DNA of 64,000 nucleotides, taken from the NCBI GenBank assembly GCA_002716125.1, contig PAZH01000071.1:1-64000 (forward strand). The letters run 5' to 3'. Origin of the DNA: Rhodospirillaceae bacterium (GTDB lineage: Bacteria > Pseudomonadota > Alphaproteobacteria > UBA8366). The notes below the pieces were generated by a model that did no database searches, was not told where the DNA came from, and saw nothing but the letters and a program-made list of their open reading frames with translations. Made by a program: the position numbers and the translations under genes. This document shows, piece by piece, positions 33,571-42,267 of this stretch (its first letter is position 1; each line of letters begins with the position of its first letter).

Positions 33571-34413
33571 TCACCAAGCTTTCACGACAAGAACGTCACA
33601 AGGCGGTTGGTTCAAAATCGCCTCGGCGACGCTCCCGATCAACATATGCGAGAGACCGACCCGACCATGCGTTCCTAAGACCAACAGATCGGGTCGCAAA
33701 TTCGAAACTTCATCTCGCAAGACCGCAACTGGCTCGCCCTGTTTAACAATTCTCCTCGGCGCCTCGAGATGACACCCATAGTGCGCGGCGGAAGATACAA
33801 GGAGTTCCATTTCCCGATCCACCATTTCGCGTAAATCCGCTTCGTGCTGTTCCTGGAATGCGTCACGTGTCTCGCTGCCCGGCATGAAAGCCGAAAAAGG
33901 CACCTGGAAAGCATGAACGATATCCAAATCCGCCCCAGGCACGAAAGACAGAGTGGCCTGTAAAGCGCGCCGGGAATAAACCGAAAAATCTGCACCTATC
34001 ATGACTTTGTCGTATCGGTCGGATTCCTGGTCTGTTACGACCAGCACAGGTTGATGACCGAACCGGACGACTTTTTCAAAATTCGTCTCCGAATTGTCGT
34101 CTTCGATCCCCGCGTCCTGATGCATACCAAACACGATTAAATCCGCATTGATTTGGTCAGCGGTGGAAATGATTTTCTCGGCGCTTTGTCCGATCTCGAT
34201 TTGAATATCGATGCTTTGACGATCCACAACACATGCCGTCGCAATGACGGCTTCGATTTCTTGTCGAGCCGCATGCGCCACTCGCTCGCGGAGGTTTGCC
34301 GGAACGTGCTCACTTATGACATGGAGGAATAAGAGCCGAGCGCCATGTTGGGAAGCAATCGACATGGACCGCTCCATCGCCAGTCGGTCTAAACTCGAAA
34401 GAGCCGCCGACAT
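33571..34413 (-). CDS. Universal stress protein, tandem domains (second locus)
   Basis: A 280-residue tandem UspA protein. The second domain is canonical: KVMIGADFSVYSRRALQATL at about 140-160 and the ATP-binding signature LGTHGRVGLSHMLIGSVAEA near the end. The first domain is degenerate (SAALSSLDRLAMERSMSIAS). The family beta-1 strand appears to extend upstream of the ATG (codons for I-S-T-I-L precede it in frame), with ATT at 34428 as the only nearby initiator-like codon, so the true start may be non-ATG. No FNR-type box was found upstream. Convergent with TauD copy 2, six bases apart. Confidence 0.88.
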   Translation of the reverse strand: MSAALSSLDRLAMERSMSIASQHGARLLFLHVISEHVPANLRERVAHAARQEIEAVIATACVVDRQSIDIQIEIGQSAEKIISTADQINADLIVFGMHQDAGIEDDNSETNFEKVVRFGHQPVLVVTDQESDRYDKVMIGADFSVYSRRALQATLSFVPGADLDIVHAFQVPFSAFMPGSETRDAFQEQHEADLREMVDREMELLVSSAAHYGCHLEAPRRIVKQGEPVAVLRDEVSNLRPDLLVLGTHGRVGLSHMLIGSVAEAILNQPPCDVLVVKAW

Positions 34414-34506
34414 CAGGATGGTCGAAATTCCATCAGGTCTCGGTTTGTGTATTTAGTCGGTGCGTTCCGCAATTTGCATAGCTTTGCTCTCACTCTCAAT
34501 TGGCGT

Positions 34507-34519
34507 ACGTGATTCACGT
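34507..34519. promoter_or_regulatory. Short inverted repeat upstream of second usp
   Basis: ACGTGA-T-TCACGT, a perfect 6-1-6 dyad about 95 bases before the Usp start on the minus strand, in a 183-base gap. It could be an operator; no regulator is identifiable. Confidence 0.3.
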
Positions 34520-34596
34520 GGCACCAAGCGCAATCGCTTTCCAACACACTCCTGATCGAATTTTTCTATGCCGCGAGCGCGCCACTACGGGATAAT

Positions 34597-35400
34597 TCAA
34601 TCACGGTCGCGTATGTCTCTCTGTCTAACGTTAAGCTCCGACATTCGTTCCATTGCCTCTCCGTCGACCATAACGTCGCAGAATAAAGTGCGTTCGTCCG
34701 CTAGTCCCTCCTCAAGAGGGCGGTCGAGCCCGCGCCGCATGAGTTGTTTGATATTCCGAAACGCGCGCATGGGTTTTCGCGACAACTCCTCGGCGATTTC
34801 CATCCCGCGTGCAACGACGTCGCGATCGACAATTTCAGAAATGATCCCCCATTCCAACGCTTCGGCTGGAGAAACTGTCCGGCCGCGGGCGATCATCTCG
34901 AACGCGCGGCCTTCACCGATCAACCGCGGCAAACGTTGCGTGCCGCCCGCACCCGGTAGCAGGCCAACGTTAATTTCGGGCAAGCCCAGATCGTAGTCAC
35001 CGTCGAGGGCAATTCGGATGTCACAGGCGAGCGCCAACTCGAAACCGCCGCCCATCGCAATGCCGTTAAGTGCCGCAATAAACGCGACTGGTGATTCCGT
35101 CATGCGGCGGAGACAAACGTGATAAGGCGATTCCGGCACGCTGCGCGACGTATCGAATTGCATGCCACGTGCCGACATCTTTGCGGCGGTCTCCGCCAAA
35201 ACGCCGACGTTGTAATGGCGAATGAAGACACCAGGCATCCCTCCGGTAAAGACCACCGAGCGGATATCTTCGTTGGCATCCACGCGGTCCAACAGCGCTG
35301 CTACCTCCATCTCTGTCTCAGGATCCATAAAGCCCTGCGGCGGATTGGTGATCTTCGCCAGCAGAACAGCGCCGTTTTGTTCGATCTCGATCTGCGTCAT
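34597..35400 (-). CDS. Enoyl-CoA hydratase/isomerase family protein
   Basis: A 267-residue crotonase with both catalytic Glu positions present: GGGFELALACDIRIA and GLPEINVGLLPGAGGTQRLP. The oxyanion loop is unusual: instead of AFSAGAD the sequence reads PGVFIRHYNVGVLAE, a variant also found in other crotonases of the same branch. GGGAG precedes the ATG. It is divergent from the CMD/isochorismatase pair across 75 bases. Hydration or isomerisation of an enoyl-CoA is likely. Confidence 0.92.
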   Translation of the reverse strand: MTQIEIEQNGAVLLAKITNPPQGFMDPETEMEVAALLDRVDANEDIRSVVFTGGMPGVFIRHYNVGVLAETAAKMSARGMQFDTSRSVPESPYHVCLRRMTESPVAFIAALNGIAMGGGFELALACDIRIALDGDYDLGLPEINVGLLPGAGGTQRLPRLIGEGRAFEMIARGRTVSPAEALEWGIISEIVDRDVVARGMEIAEELSRKPMRAFRNIKQLMRRGLDRPLEEGLADERTLFCDVMVDGEAMERMSELNVRQRDIRDRD

Positions 35401-35475
35401 CGTTCGTCTCCCTACGATTGCCCGTTCCTTACCTTCGCGATAGCGTTAGGAAAATCAAATTCGAGGAATGAGAAG

Positions 35476-36069
35476 ATGGCCCAAGTCCCCGCCCTCACCA
35501 CCGGCGATTTGCCCGAAGAATACCGGGCGACGTTCGAGCGTATTACCGGCGCGTTCTCGCGCAATGCCAATCTACCGCCGGTCTATTTCAATTGCCCGGA
35601 GATCGCACAGTTCATCTTCGGCATGGGTGCCGAGTTCCGCGAAAAGGAGATTCTGCCGACGCGGCTGGTCGAGATCATCGTTGTCACCGTCTCCAAGATC
35701 AACGAGTGCCCCTATTGCACGGTGCATCACTCGAACCGCGCCGTCGAACTCGGCATGTCGGCGGAGACCTTGGAGAATATTCTGGAACCAGACCCGCCCG
35801 GCCTCGACGCGAAAGAAAAACTTGTCCGCGACTATGCACGCCTCGCAATCGAGCGGCCATGGGGCATCCGCGACCAAGTCTATACGGATATGAAAACGCA
35901 TTTCAGCGACCGGGAGATTACTGCTATCACCATGCGGGCGAACCTTGCCAGCATGTTCAACAAGATCAATATGGCGTTACAGATTGAGATGGAAGACGGG
36001 GCCATGGAAGGTATGCTGGAGAGCGGGATCGGTGCGGAACACGTGCCTGCGCCCCAGGCTGCCGAATAG
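35476..36069 (+). CDS. Carboxymuconolactone decarboxylase (AhpD-like) family protein
   Basis: A 197-residue CMD/AhpD-like protein. The start at 35476 (MAQVPALTTGDLPEEYRATF) is supported by GAGGAA eight bases upstream; the long frame from 35119 is antisense to the crotonase and not family-like. The redox motif CPYCTVHHSNRAVELGM (C-x-x-C-x-x-H) is present, as in AhpD-type peroxidase-related members rather than true decarboxylases. It is co-transcribed with the isochorismatase-fold gene 12 bases downstream. Confidence 0.92.
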   Translation: MAQVPALTTGDLPEEYRATFERITGAFSRNANLPPVYFNCPEIAQFIFGMGAEFREKEILPTRLVEIIVVTVSKINECPYCTVHHSNRAVELGMSAETLENILEPDPPGLDAKEKLVRDYARLAIERPWGIRDQVYTDMKTHFSDREITAITMRANLASMFNKINMALQIEMEDGAMEGMLESGIGAEHVPAPQAAE

Positions 36070-36081
36070 AGGGAGACGATT

Positions 36082-36735
36082 ATGACGGACATCGAGAGCC
36101 AGCAGGACTACTACGACGATATCGGTTTCAGCGAACGGCTCGGTTTTGGCCAACAACCGGCAGTCCTCGTTATCGATATGTGCCGAGGCATTACCGAGCC
36201 CGGCAAGATGTTCATCGATATGGAAGAACACATCCCTCACATCAATGCGATCAATGAGGCAGCCCGGCGGATCGGTGCGCCGGTGATCTTCACCACGGTC
36301 GCCTATCATAAGGATTACTCCGACGCCGGGACATTCGGACTCAAGGTCCCGTTGCTGCGCGACCTCCATATCGGCAGCGAAGCCTCCGAGATTGATCCGC
36401 GCGTGCCGGTCCTCGAAGAGGACCACCTGATTACCAAGAAATTTCCAAGCGCCTTCTACGGCACCAATCTGCAATCGCAGCTGACCGGCCTTGGCGTCGA
36501 CACCACCATCATCGTCGGCAACTCCACCAGCGGCTGCGTACGTGCCACTGCGTGCGATGCGGTTTCGGGTGGCTTCAAACCCATCGTGCCAAGCGACTGT
36601 GTTGCCGACCGAGCGCCGTTGTCGCACAAGGTCAATCTGTTCGACATGGACTCGAAATACGCCGACGTTATGCCGAGCGCCGATGTTTTGGATTATCTAA
36701 ACGGGTTGGCCGCCGGGCGGGCTGCGGCAGAGTAA
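36082..36735 (+). CDS. Isochorismatase-fold cysteine hydrolase (paralogue)
   Basis: A 217-residue isochorismatase-superfamily hydrolase. The triad is Asp in AVLVIDMCRGI (about residue 32), Lys in ITKKFPSAFYG (about 120) and Cys in GNSTSGCVRATACDAV (about 153). The N-terminal DYYDDIGFSERLGFGQQPAV extension is characteristic of N-carbamoylsarcosine amidase-like members. GGGAG precedes the ATG. It is co-transcribed with the CMD gene. A related gene lies at 16349-16978. Probably an amidase or ureidohydrolase. Confidence 0.92.
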   Translation: MTDIESQQDYYDDIGFSERLGFGQQPAVLVIDMCRGITEPGKMFIDMEEHIPHINAINEAARRIGAPVIFTTVAYHKDYSDAGTFGLKVPLLRDLHIGSEASEIDPRVPVLEEDHLITKKFPSAFYGTNLQSQLTGLGVDTTIIVGNSTSGCVRATACDAVSGGFKPIVPSDCVADRAPLSHKVNLFDMDSKYADVMPSADVLDYLNGLAAGRAAAE

Positions 36736-37470
36736 CTATTCGATACCGACCATCTCGGTTCCGCTGTGGAAACGCAGCGTTGCCTTCGCGTCGATGAAGT
36801 CGCCAAATCCGTCCGGCTCGAATACCGCACGGTAATCGTCCCACCCCTTCTCATTTGGGAAATAGAGTTCCGCCATCCCCGCGTAGGGCTCCGTATCCGG
36901 CTCTAGGCTGTGGCTTACGACATAACGGAACCCGCCGATTTTGCCCATCACCTCGCGCACGTTCGGGACATGGACGTCGAGCCAGTGGTCGAATAGTGCC
37001 TGGCGGTCGCCACCTTCTTTCAAGGCGATCAAAAACGTCAGCTTGAAGAACCCGCTCCGCGTACACGGGAATGGTTCGTTTAGGGTAAGCGGTTTGAGCG
37101 GTAGAGCCCCATCGATAACGACGTATTCCCGCGTCGCCCACGGCCAGTAAGGCTCAACGACTTGCTGGAACGTATCGTAAGGCTCGACGCCGCTCGCCTG
37201 GGCAGGACGTGGCAGGGGCGCGTCGTACCAAAGTTGTGCTGCGCCATCCCATGGGTGTACCGCACCGTCGCGCGGATCGAATAAAGTCGCGACATAATGG
37301 TCCGCCGCTGGTTGATCCGTCCCTCGGTTTCCCAAATTTCGGTCGATAACGCCTCGCATGTGATTGGCGAACCAATGTACGATCAGCTCTTCACGGCTCG
37401 TCTCCGCGCGGCGTTTGATCAAATACACCATCTTCGCGCCGGAGGTCGCCTCCGGCCGTGCTACGGTCAT
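36736..37470 (-). CDS. EthD domain-containing protein (two repeats)
   Basis: A 244-residue protein with two dimeric alpha/beta-barrel EthD-like units: residues about 13-110 (KMVYLIKRRAETSREELIVH followed by W) and about 140-235 (FFKLTFLIALKEGGDRQALF followed by DHWLDVHVPNV). The pair of F/L-W-x-x-x-H patterns is typical. EthD proteins were first seen next to ethyl-tert-butyl-ether P450 genes and occur in many oxidative catabolic clusters, often as small-substrate binding or isomerase proteins. AGGAG precedes the ATG. It is divergent from the aldolase pair. Function not established. Confidence 0.88.
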   Translation of the reverse strand: MTVARPEATSGAKMVYLIKRRAETSREELIVHWFANHMRGVIDRNLGNRGTDQPAADHYVATLFDPRDGAVHPWDGAAQLWYDAPLPRPAQASGVEPYDTFQQVVEPYWPWATREYVVIDGALPLKPLTLNEPFPCTRSGFFKLTFLIALKEGGDRQALFDHWLDVHVPNVREVMGKIGGFRYVVSHSLEPDTEPYAGMAELYFPNEKGWDDYRAVFEPDGFGDFIDAKATLRFHSGTEMVGIE

Positions 37471-37587
37471 CGTTTGTCACTCCTATCCCTACTCATTTAA
37501 TTCTATGTGGGATCGATCGGCGGACCAGCCGCCTGGCCGGCGATGCGCTTTACGGTATATTGAATGAAGCCCGAAAGGATTTTACCG

Positions 37588-38352
37588 ATGACCGCCGTTC
37601 GCAATATTTCCGTCCAAGACATGGTGACGGAAGACGAATGGAAGACGCGCGTCGACTTGGCCGCATTCTATAGGCTGGTCGCGCATCACGGTATGACGGA
37701 CCTTGTGCTCGGCCATCTTTCGGCGCGCGTGCCTGGCACGACCGACCAATTCCTGATCAATCCGTATCCGCGCCTCTTCGAACAGATCACGGCGTCCACC
37801 TTGGTTAAGGTCAATGCCGCAGGCGACGTTCTTCTTGACGTCGGTTACAACTACGATATCCCGGCATACACGATCCATAGCGCCGTCTATGAGGCGCGAC
37901 CGGATGCCGGAAGCACCGCCCACACACACACGGCCGCCGCAATGGCCTACTCGGCGCTGCCCGACAGTATGTTGCCAATCTCGCCGAAAGGTATCCGTTT
38001 CGCAGAAGCACTCGCGTCGCACAGTTTCGAAGGCATTTTCGACAATCCCGAAGAACGCGCGCGATTGATGAGTGACATGGGCGACCTCGACGCCGCCTTG
38101 CTGGAGAACCACGGCTATCTCGTCTGCGGTCCGACGGTCTCGGCGTGCTGGGAGATTCTCTACGACTTGGAAGAAGCGACAAAGGCGCATCTCGCCGCGC
38201 TGTCGACCGGCGCCACGATGATCCCGTCATCCCGAACGACGATAGCGGCTGACAAGGCCCGTATCGTCGCTGAAAACGAAGCCGTACGCGAAGAACGCTG
38301 GGCCTCCCAACTTCGCCTGTTGGATTGTATCGACCCGAGTTACCGCGAATGA
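37588..38352 (+). CDS. Class II aldolase/adducin family protein (intact copy)
   Basis: A 254-residue class II aldolase. The ATG at 37588 follows GAAAGGA. Zinc ligands are visible: two His in STAHTHTAAAMAYSAL and the third in LLENHGYLVCG. LVLGHLSARVPGTTDQFLIN is the usual substrate loop. Members cleave phospho-sugar aldols or decarboxylate hydroxyacids; many of this subtype lack a phosphate-binding site and act on unphosphorylated substrates. The stop overlaps the start of a degenerate paralogue, so they are translationally coupled and may form a heteromer. Confidence 0.92.
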   Translation: MTAVRNISVQDMVTEDEWKTRVDLAAFYRLVAHHGMTDLVLGHLSARVPGTTDQFLINPYPRLFEQITASTLVKVNAAGDVLLDVGYNYDIPAYTIHSAVYEARPDAGSTAHTHTAAAMAYSALPDSMLPISPKGIRFAEALASHSFEGIFDNPEERARLMSDMGDLDAALLENHGYLVCGPTVSACWEILYDLEEATKAHLAALSTGATMIPSSRTTIAADKARIVAENEAVREERWASQLRLLDCIDPSYRE

Positions 38353-39137
38353 TGCAGCCAACGCGCCAGTCCTGGAATAGCGACGCCGTGACCGCACCAC
38401 ACACAACAGCTGTGGCGCGCTTGGAGCTCGCGGCCGCGTGCCGGCTGCTCGCACGGGAAGGCCTGGCACCGATTGGCGGGGCCCGGCTTGCCGCCCGCGA
38501 CCCTGAAGCGACTGGCACCTATCTAACGAATCCAGCCGCGCCTTTATTGGAGGAACTCCGGCCCTCTCGATTGATTGCCGTCGACCGTGACGGTGTCTGC
38601 CACGATACGGAACAGCCCGAGCCGGATTCGGGCGCACTGGCGATCGTCCTCGCCGCACTGGAGGCAAAGCCGGACGCTGCCGCTGCAGCTCTGATCGCGA
38701 GCGCATCCGGCTGCGTCGTGGCGTCGCTCGAGGACGGGCTGCTGCCGATCACACAAACCGCTTTCATGTTTCACGGCGCTATAGGCAACTTCGATTTCGA
38801 TCCCACCGCCGACGCCAGCACACTGCGACGGGATGTCGGTGCGGCGCTCGGCGACGGCTACGCCCTGCTCGTGCGTGGGCGCGGCCTGCTCGTTTGCGGC
38901 AATACTTTGGCCCAGACTTGGAAACTCTTGTTCTTTCTCGACAAATGCTGCCGCTCACAAATCGCGGCAATGGCGGCCGCGCACGCCGCCGGAACACCGT
39001 TGACGGTGCCATCCGACGCGGTCGTAACGCATGCGGTGGCACAATCGCGCGGCTTCGTCGAACACCCGCGCTATGTCGCCGATTGGCCGAGTTTCCTCGA
39101 TCAACTCGACCAGGAAGATCCTTCTTGGCGGTCGTAG
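38349..39137 (+). CDS. Class II aldolase-fold protein lacking metal ligands (pseudo-enzyme)
   Basis: A 262-residue homologue of the preceding aldolase. Start at tandem ATG codons 38349/38352 overlapping the upstream stop. The fold is recognisable: LELAAACRLLAREGLAPIGG, PLLEELRPSRLIAVDRDG and LLVCGNTLAQTWKLLFFLDK. However the HxH zinc motif is replaced by AALIASASGCVV, and the ENHG His by LLVRGRGLLVCG. All three metal-binding His are therefore gone while the frame stays open for the full family length. It is probably a regulatory or scaffolding subunit of the intact copy, or a decaying duplicate. Confidence 0.82.
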   Translation: MMQPTRQSWNSDAVTAPHTTAVARLELAAACRLLAREGLAPIGGARLAARDPEATGTYLTNPAAPLLEELRPSRLIAVDRDGVCHDTEQPEPDSGALAIVLAALEAKPDAAAAALIASASGCVVASLEDGLLPITQTAFMFHGAIGNFDFDPTADASTLRRDVGAALGDGYALLVRGRGLLVCGNTLAQTWKLLFFLDKCCRSQIAAMAAAHAAGTPLTVPSDAVVTHAVAQSRGFVEHPRYVADWPSFLDQLDQEDPSWRS

Positions 39138-39145
39138 CGCTTAGA

Positions 39146-39661
39146 CTACTTTTGCGGCGTGACCTGGCGCACGTTACCCCGGAATTGGCGTTCCAAGTAA
39201 GCGCTCGCGTTCGGGCCGACGATTGTGCGGCGGCGTTTACCGTTGCCATCGAATAACAAAAGCGTCACGTGGCCGACGCGATGCTCGTTGGCAAGACGAC
39301 GCCCCTTCTCGCTCCGGATATTGGCGACGACGAATTGCAACTCATCATCCTCGAACTCGGAGGCTGCCTCGAGTGCCTCTTTCTGTAATGCAACGCATTG
39401 CGGGCACTGCGGGTCGTGTATCTGGACGACCGTCGGCACGCCATTACCGATCCGTGTCAGATCGCCTCCGCAAATCGCGGCGTCTACTTCCGAGACGAGA
39501 TACCAGCCGACACTGCCGCCGACAGCGGTATAGAGCGCGATATTGCGGGCTTTGCTCAGAAACGATCGACGGTCCAATGTCTCCGTTTGGACCACTGGTG
39601 CCGCCGTGGTCGCGGGCTGCCGTTTCGTCGATTTTTTCGCTTTGCGTCTTTGCCGTTTCAC
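39146..39661 (-). CDS. Thioredoxin-fold protein with Tat-like N-terminus
   Basis: A 171-residue protein. GTG 39661 is chosen because GGAGG lies eight bases upstream; a longer ATG frame begins at 39703 and another ATG at 39676. The first 30 residues are very basic (MKRQRRKAKKSTKRQ). Then LDRRSFLSKARNIALYTAVG followed by a hydrophobic stretch resembles a twin-arginine signal or anchor (R31-R32). The exported domain has the redox site PQCPQCVALQKEAL (Cys86, Cys89) and the strand HVTLLLFDGNGKR. Likely a membrane-tethered periplasmic thiol-disulfide protein; partner unknown. Convergent with the degenerate aldolase gene. Confidence 0.7.
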   Translation of the reverse strand: MKRQRRKAKKSTKRQPATTAAPVVQTETLDRRSFLSKARNIALYTAVGGSVGWYLVSEVDAAICGGDLTRIGNGVPTVVQIHDPQCPQCVALQKEALEAASEFEDDELQFVVANIRSEKGRRLANEHRVGHVTLLLFDGNGKRRRTIVGPNASAYLERQFRGNVRQVTPQK

Positions 39662-39775
39662 CGCGCACACCTCCATTTTCCTGCGAGACTTCTTGCCTAG
39701 CATCGGTGACCGACGGGATCACCACAGCCTCACGCAAACGTGAGCAACTGTCAGAATGGTCGAAGGTATGCCTAT

Positions 39776-40675
39776 CTAGTCGATCGGCGTCGACCAAGCC
39801 GGATCGGAGTGCTTCTCCCAATAGAGCGCCGTCAGCCGCTGTGTCACAGGCCCCACTTCGCCGTCTCCAATCGGATGTCCGTCGATTTTCGAGACCGGCA
39901 TAATGCCCCCCGCGGTCGACGTGATGAACACTTCGTCCGCCCCGCGGACAGCCGCCGCCGTAAGCGTGCCGGTAACCGCTTCAACATTTAGTTCCCGACA
40001 AAGTTCCAGCGCCGTCGTCCGGGTAATACCTTCGAGCACACCACTCTCCGGTGTCACCGCACGTCCGTCTTTTACCGCGAAAAGGTTGAAGCCGGGTCCT
40101 TCCGTGATATTGCCGTCGAGATCAACGAGAACGACATTTTCCGCATCGCTTTCATAGGCGCCGTAAAGGCCCGCGATGAAATCCAACCAATGATAGTTTT
40201 TGACTGTCGGGTCGACGGACTGTGGCGGAATTCGCGGGATATCGCTGATTGAAAGATTCAGGCCCCGAGCGCGCTGCTCTTCATTCGCGACCCAACCGAA
40301 TGGAATTGCGAAGGCAATGAAGGTGTTCACCGCGTCGCGGGGATCGCGGCTAAATATCGGCGAGACGCCACGCGTACAGATCATTTCCACGTAAGCATCG
40401 TCGAGGCCGGATCGCCGGACGCATTCCATCAAAACATCGGTCAGACCATCGCGATCGAACGGCAACGTCATGTGCAACCGCGCAACCGAGTTCGAAAAGC
40501 GGTCGAGATGCTTGTCGAGGCGGAAGAAGCGCCGCTGCCAGACATGCACCACGTCATAGGTCGCATCGGACCTCAAGAAACCCCAGTCCAGGACGGAAAT
40601 CTTGGCTTCCGACATGGCCCGGTAATCGCCGTCGATATAAGCGATACCGGGCGGGAACTTTAGCGCATCGCTCAT
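39776..40675 (-). CDS. Class IV PLP aminotransferase (D-amino-acid/branched-chain type)
   Basis: A 299-residue fold-type IV PLP aminotransferase. AKISVLDWGFLRSDATYDVV is the N-terminal signature, the PLP Lys is in TVKNYHWLDFIAGLYGAYES, and the phosphate-binding segments are NITEGPGFNLFAV and VLEGITRTTALELC, followed by VFITSTAGGIMPV. The fold includes branched-chain, D-alanine and 4-amino-4-deoxychorismate enzymes; W-x-x-L after the Lys favours the D-amino-acid-like side. The start overlaps the manC stop (ATGA), an unexpected coupling with GDP-mannose synthesis. Confidence 0.92.
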   Translation of the reverse strand: MSDALKFPPGIAYIDGDYRAMSEAKISVLDWGFLRSDATYDVVHVWQRRFFRLDKHLDRFSNSVARLHMTLPFDRDGLTDVLMECVRRSGLDDAYVEMICTRGVSPIFSRDPRDAVNTFIAFAIPFGWVANEEQRARGLNLSISDIPRIPPQSVDPTVKNYHWLDFIAGLYGAYESDAENVVLVDLDGNITEGPGFNLFAVKDGRAVTPESGVLEGITRTTALELCRELNVEAVTGTLTAAAVRGADEVFITSTAGGIMPVSKIDGHPIGDGEVGPVTQRLTALYWEKHSDPAWSTPID

Positions 40676-42114
40676 TTCTTCTTCGTCCGGCCGTAGATAT
40701 CCTCGAAACGCTCGATATCGTCTTCGCCGACGTAATCACCCGTCTGCACTTCGACAACATGTAACGGTTCGTCGCCGGGGTTTTCCAACCGGTGAATCTC
40801 ACCGAGTGGAATGTAGGTCGATTGATCCGGTGAAAGGTCGCGCGTCTCACCGCCGCAAGTGACGCGAGCGACACCTTTTACGACCACCCAGTGCTCCGCC
40901 CGTTGACTATGTTTTTGCAGCGAGAGTTGCCCGCCTGGATTAACGACAAGACGTTTGACTTTGAATCTCTCACCGAGGTCGACATCTTGCGAGTAGCCCC
41001 AGGGCCGGTATATGCGACGGTGCTCGGACACTTCACGGCGTTCTTCAGCTGCAAGGCCCGCAACGATGTCCTTAATTCGTCCGGCTTTCGCCTTGGGGAG
41101 AACCACGGTCGCGTCTTCGGTCGCGACCACCACGATATCCTCCACCCCCGACACGACGACAAGACCGGCATTTTCGCTTCGAATATAACTGCCTCGGACG
41201 TCGTCCAGCACCACGTCGCCAATCGCGGTATTGCCGTCCGCATCCTGTACCGACGTCTCCCACAATGCCGACCACCCACCAACATCGTTCCATCCCATTT
41301 CCGCCGGGATCACAGCGGCGTGCGCCGTATGTTCCATCACGGCATAGTCGATCGAAATGGAATTCGCTTTCGCAAAAGACGCTTCGTCCAGTCGGATAAA
41401 ATCGAGATCGCTCGATGCCTTCGATACCGCATCATCGCACGCCGCCAAGGTTTCCGGCTGAAGTCGTTCGAGCTCCGCCAGATAATCAGCGGCTTTGAAC
41501 ACGAACATGCCGCTGTTCCAACTGTAGACGTCCTCCGCCAGATAGGATTCCGCAGTCGCGGCATCGGGCTTCTCGACAAACCGCTCGACTTCAAAACAGC
41601 CGACCACGCCGTTCAGCGGTCCGCCGCGGCGGATATAGCCATAACCGGTTTCGGGTTTATCGGGGGAAATGCCGAAGGTGACAATGCAGCCGCGTGCAAC
41701 CGCATCTATCGCGAGATCGACCGCGGCTTCAAAGACGACCGGGTCGGCCACCACATGATCCGACGGCATTAGAACGATCACCGCTTCTGGATCATCCTTC
41801 GATAGAATTCGTGCCGCAACAGCGGCGGCGGGCGCCGTGTTCCGTCCTATTGGCTCCAAAGCGATACCGCGAGGAGCCGTCCCGATTTCGCGCAGCTGTT
41901 CCGCGACGATGAAACGATGCTCGTCATTGGTCACGATCAAGGGCAGATGGAACAGGTCTTCGGATTCGACCCGCAACGCCGTTTCCTGCAGCAAACTGCG
42001 CGACCCTGTGAGCGGTAGTAGCTGTTTCGGATAGAGCGCCCGCGACAGTGGCCAGAGCCGCGTGCCGGCGCCGCCCGACAGGATCACCGGGTAAACGCGG
42101 CGCGCGTCAGTCAT
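40672..42114 (-). CDS. manC: Mannose-1-phosphate guanylyltransferase/mannose-6-phosphate isomerase
   Basis: A 480-residue bifunctional type II enzyme making GDP-mannose (ManC/XanB/AlgA family). The N-terminal nucleotidyltransferase (1-340) has VILSGGAGTRLWPLSRALYP followed by KQLLPL, AVIVLMPSDHVV, VERFVEKPDAATAESYL and YSWNSGMFVF. The C-terminal cupin isomerase (about 365-480) has RPWGYSQDVDLGERFKVKRL and LSLQKHSQRAEHWVVVKG with the metal His residues. GDP-mannose is the expected precursor for the GDP-sugar operon at 58-64 kb. It is coupled by stop-start overlap to the class IV aminotransferase. Confidence 0.96.
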   Translation of the reverse strand: MTDARRVYPVILSGGAGTRLWPLSRALYPKQLLPLTGSRSLLQETALRVESEDLFHLPLIVTNDEHRFIVAEQLREIGTAPRGIALEPIGRNTAPAAAVAARILSKDDPEAVIVLMPSDHVVADPVVFEAAVDLAIDAVARGCIVTFGISPDKPETGYGYIRRGGPLNGVVGCFEVERFVEKPDAATAESYLAEDVYSWNSGMFVFKAADYLAELERLQPETLAACDDAVSKASSDLDFIRLDEASFAKANSISIDYAVMEHTAHAAVIPAEMGWNDVGGWSALWETSVQDADGNTAIGDVVLDDVRGSYIRSENAGLVVVSGVEDIVVVATEDATVVLPKAKAGRIKDIVAGLAAEERREVSEHRRIYRPWGYSQDVDLGERFKVKRLVVNPGGQLSLQKHSQRAEHWVVVKGVARVTCGGETRDLSPDQSTYIPLGEIHRLENPGDEPLHVVEVQTGDYVGEDDIERFEDIYGRTKKK

Positions 42115-42267
42115 ACAGAACCCTCACGCAATGAACGATCCTTTGCATGATCACTGGTATATACGGCTGGCACCCAATCGGCAAAGCGGAAGCCTGACAA
42201 GAGCTCTTGCCAATCGATCGGGCGCGGGATTCTATTACGGTTCCATCTGCGGATAGCTCGATTCACC

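Noticed and set aside
39223-39903. Plus-strand frame of 226 codons crossing the thioredoxin-fold and aminotransferase ends
   Set aside because: Arg/Ser-rich, antisense to two genes with readable motifs.
40891-41772. Plus-strand frame of 293 codons opposite manC
   Set aside because: Shadow of the manC coding sequence with no recognisable domain.
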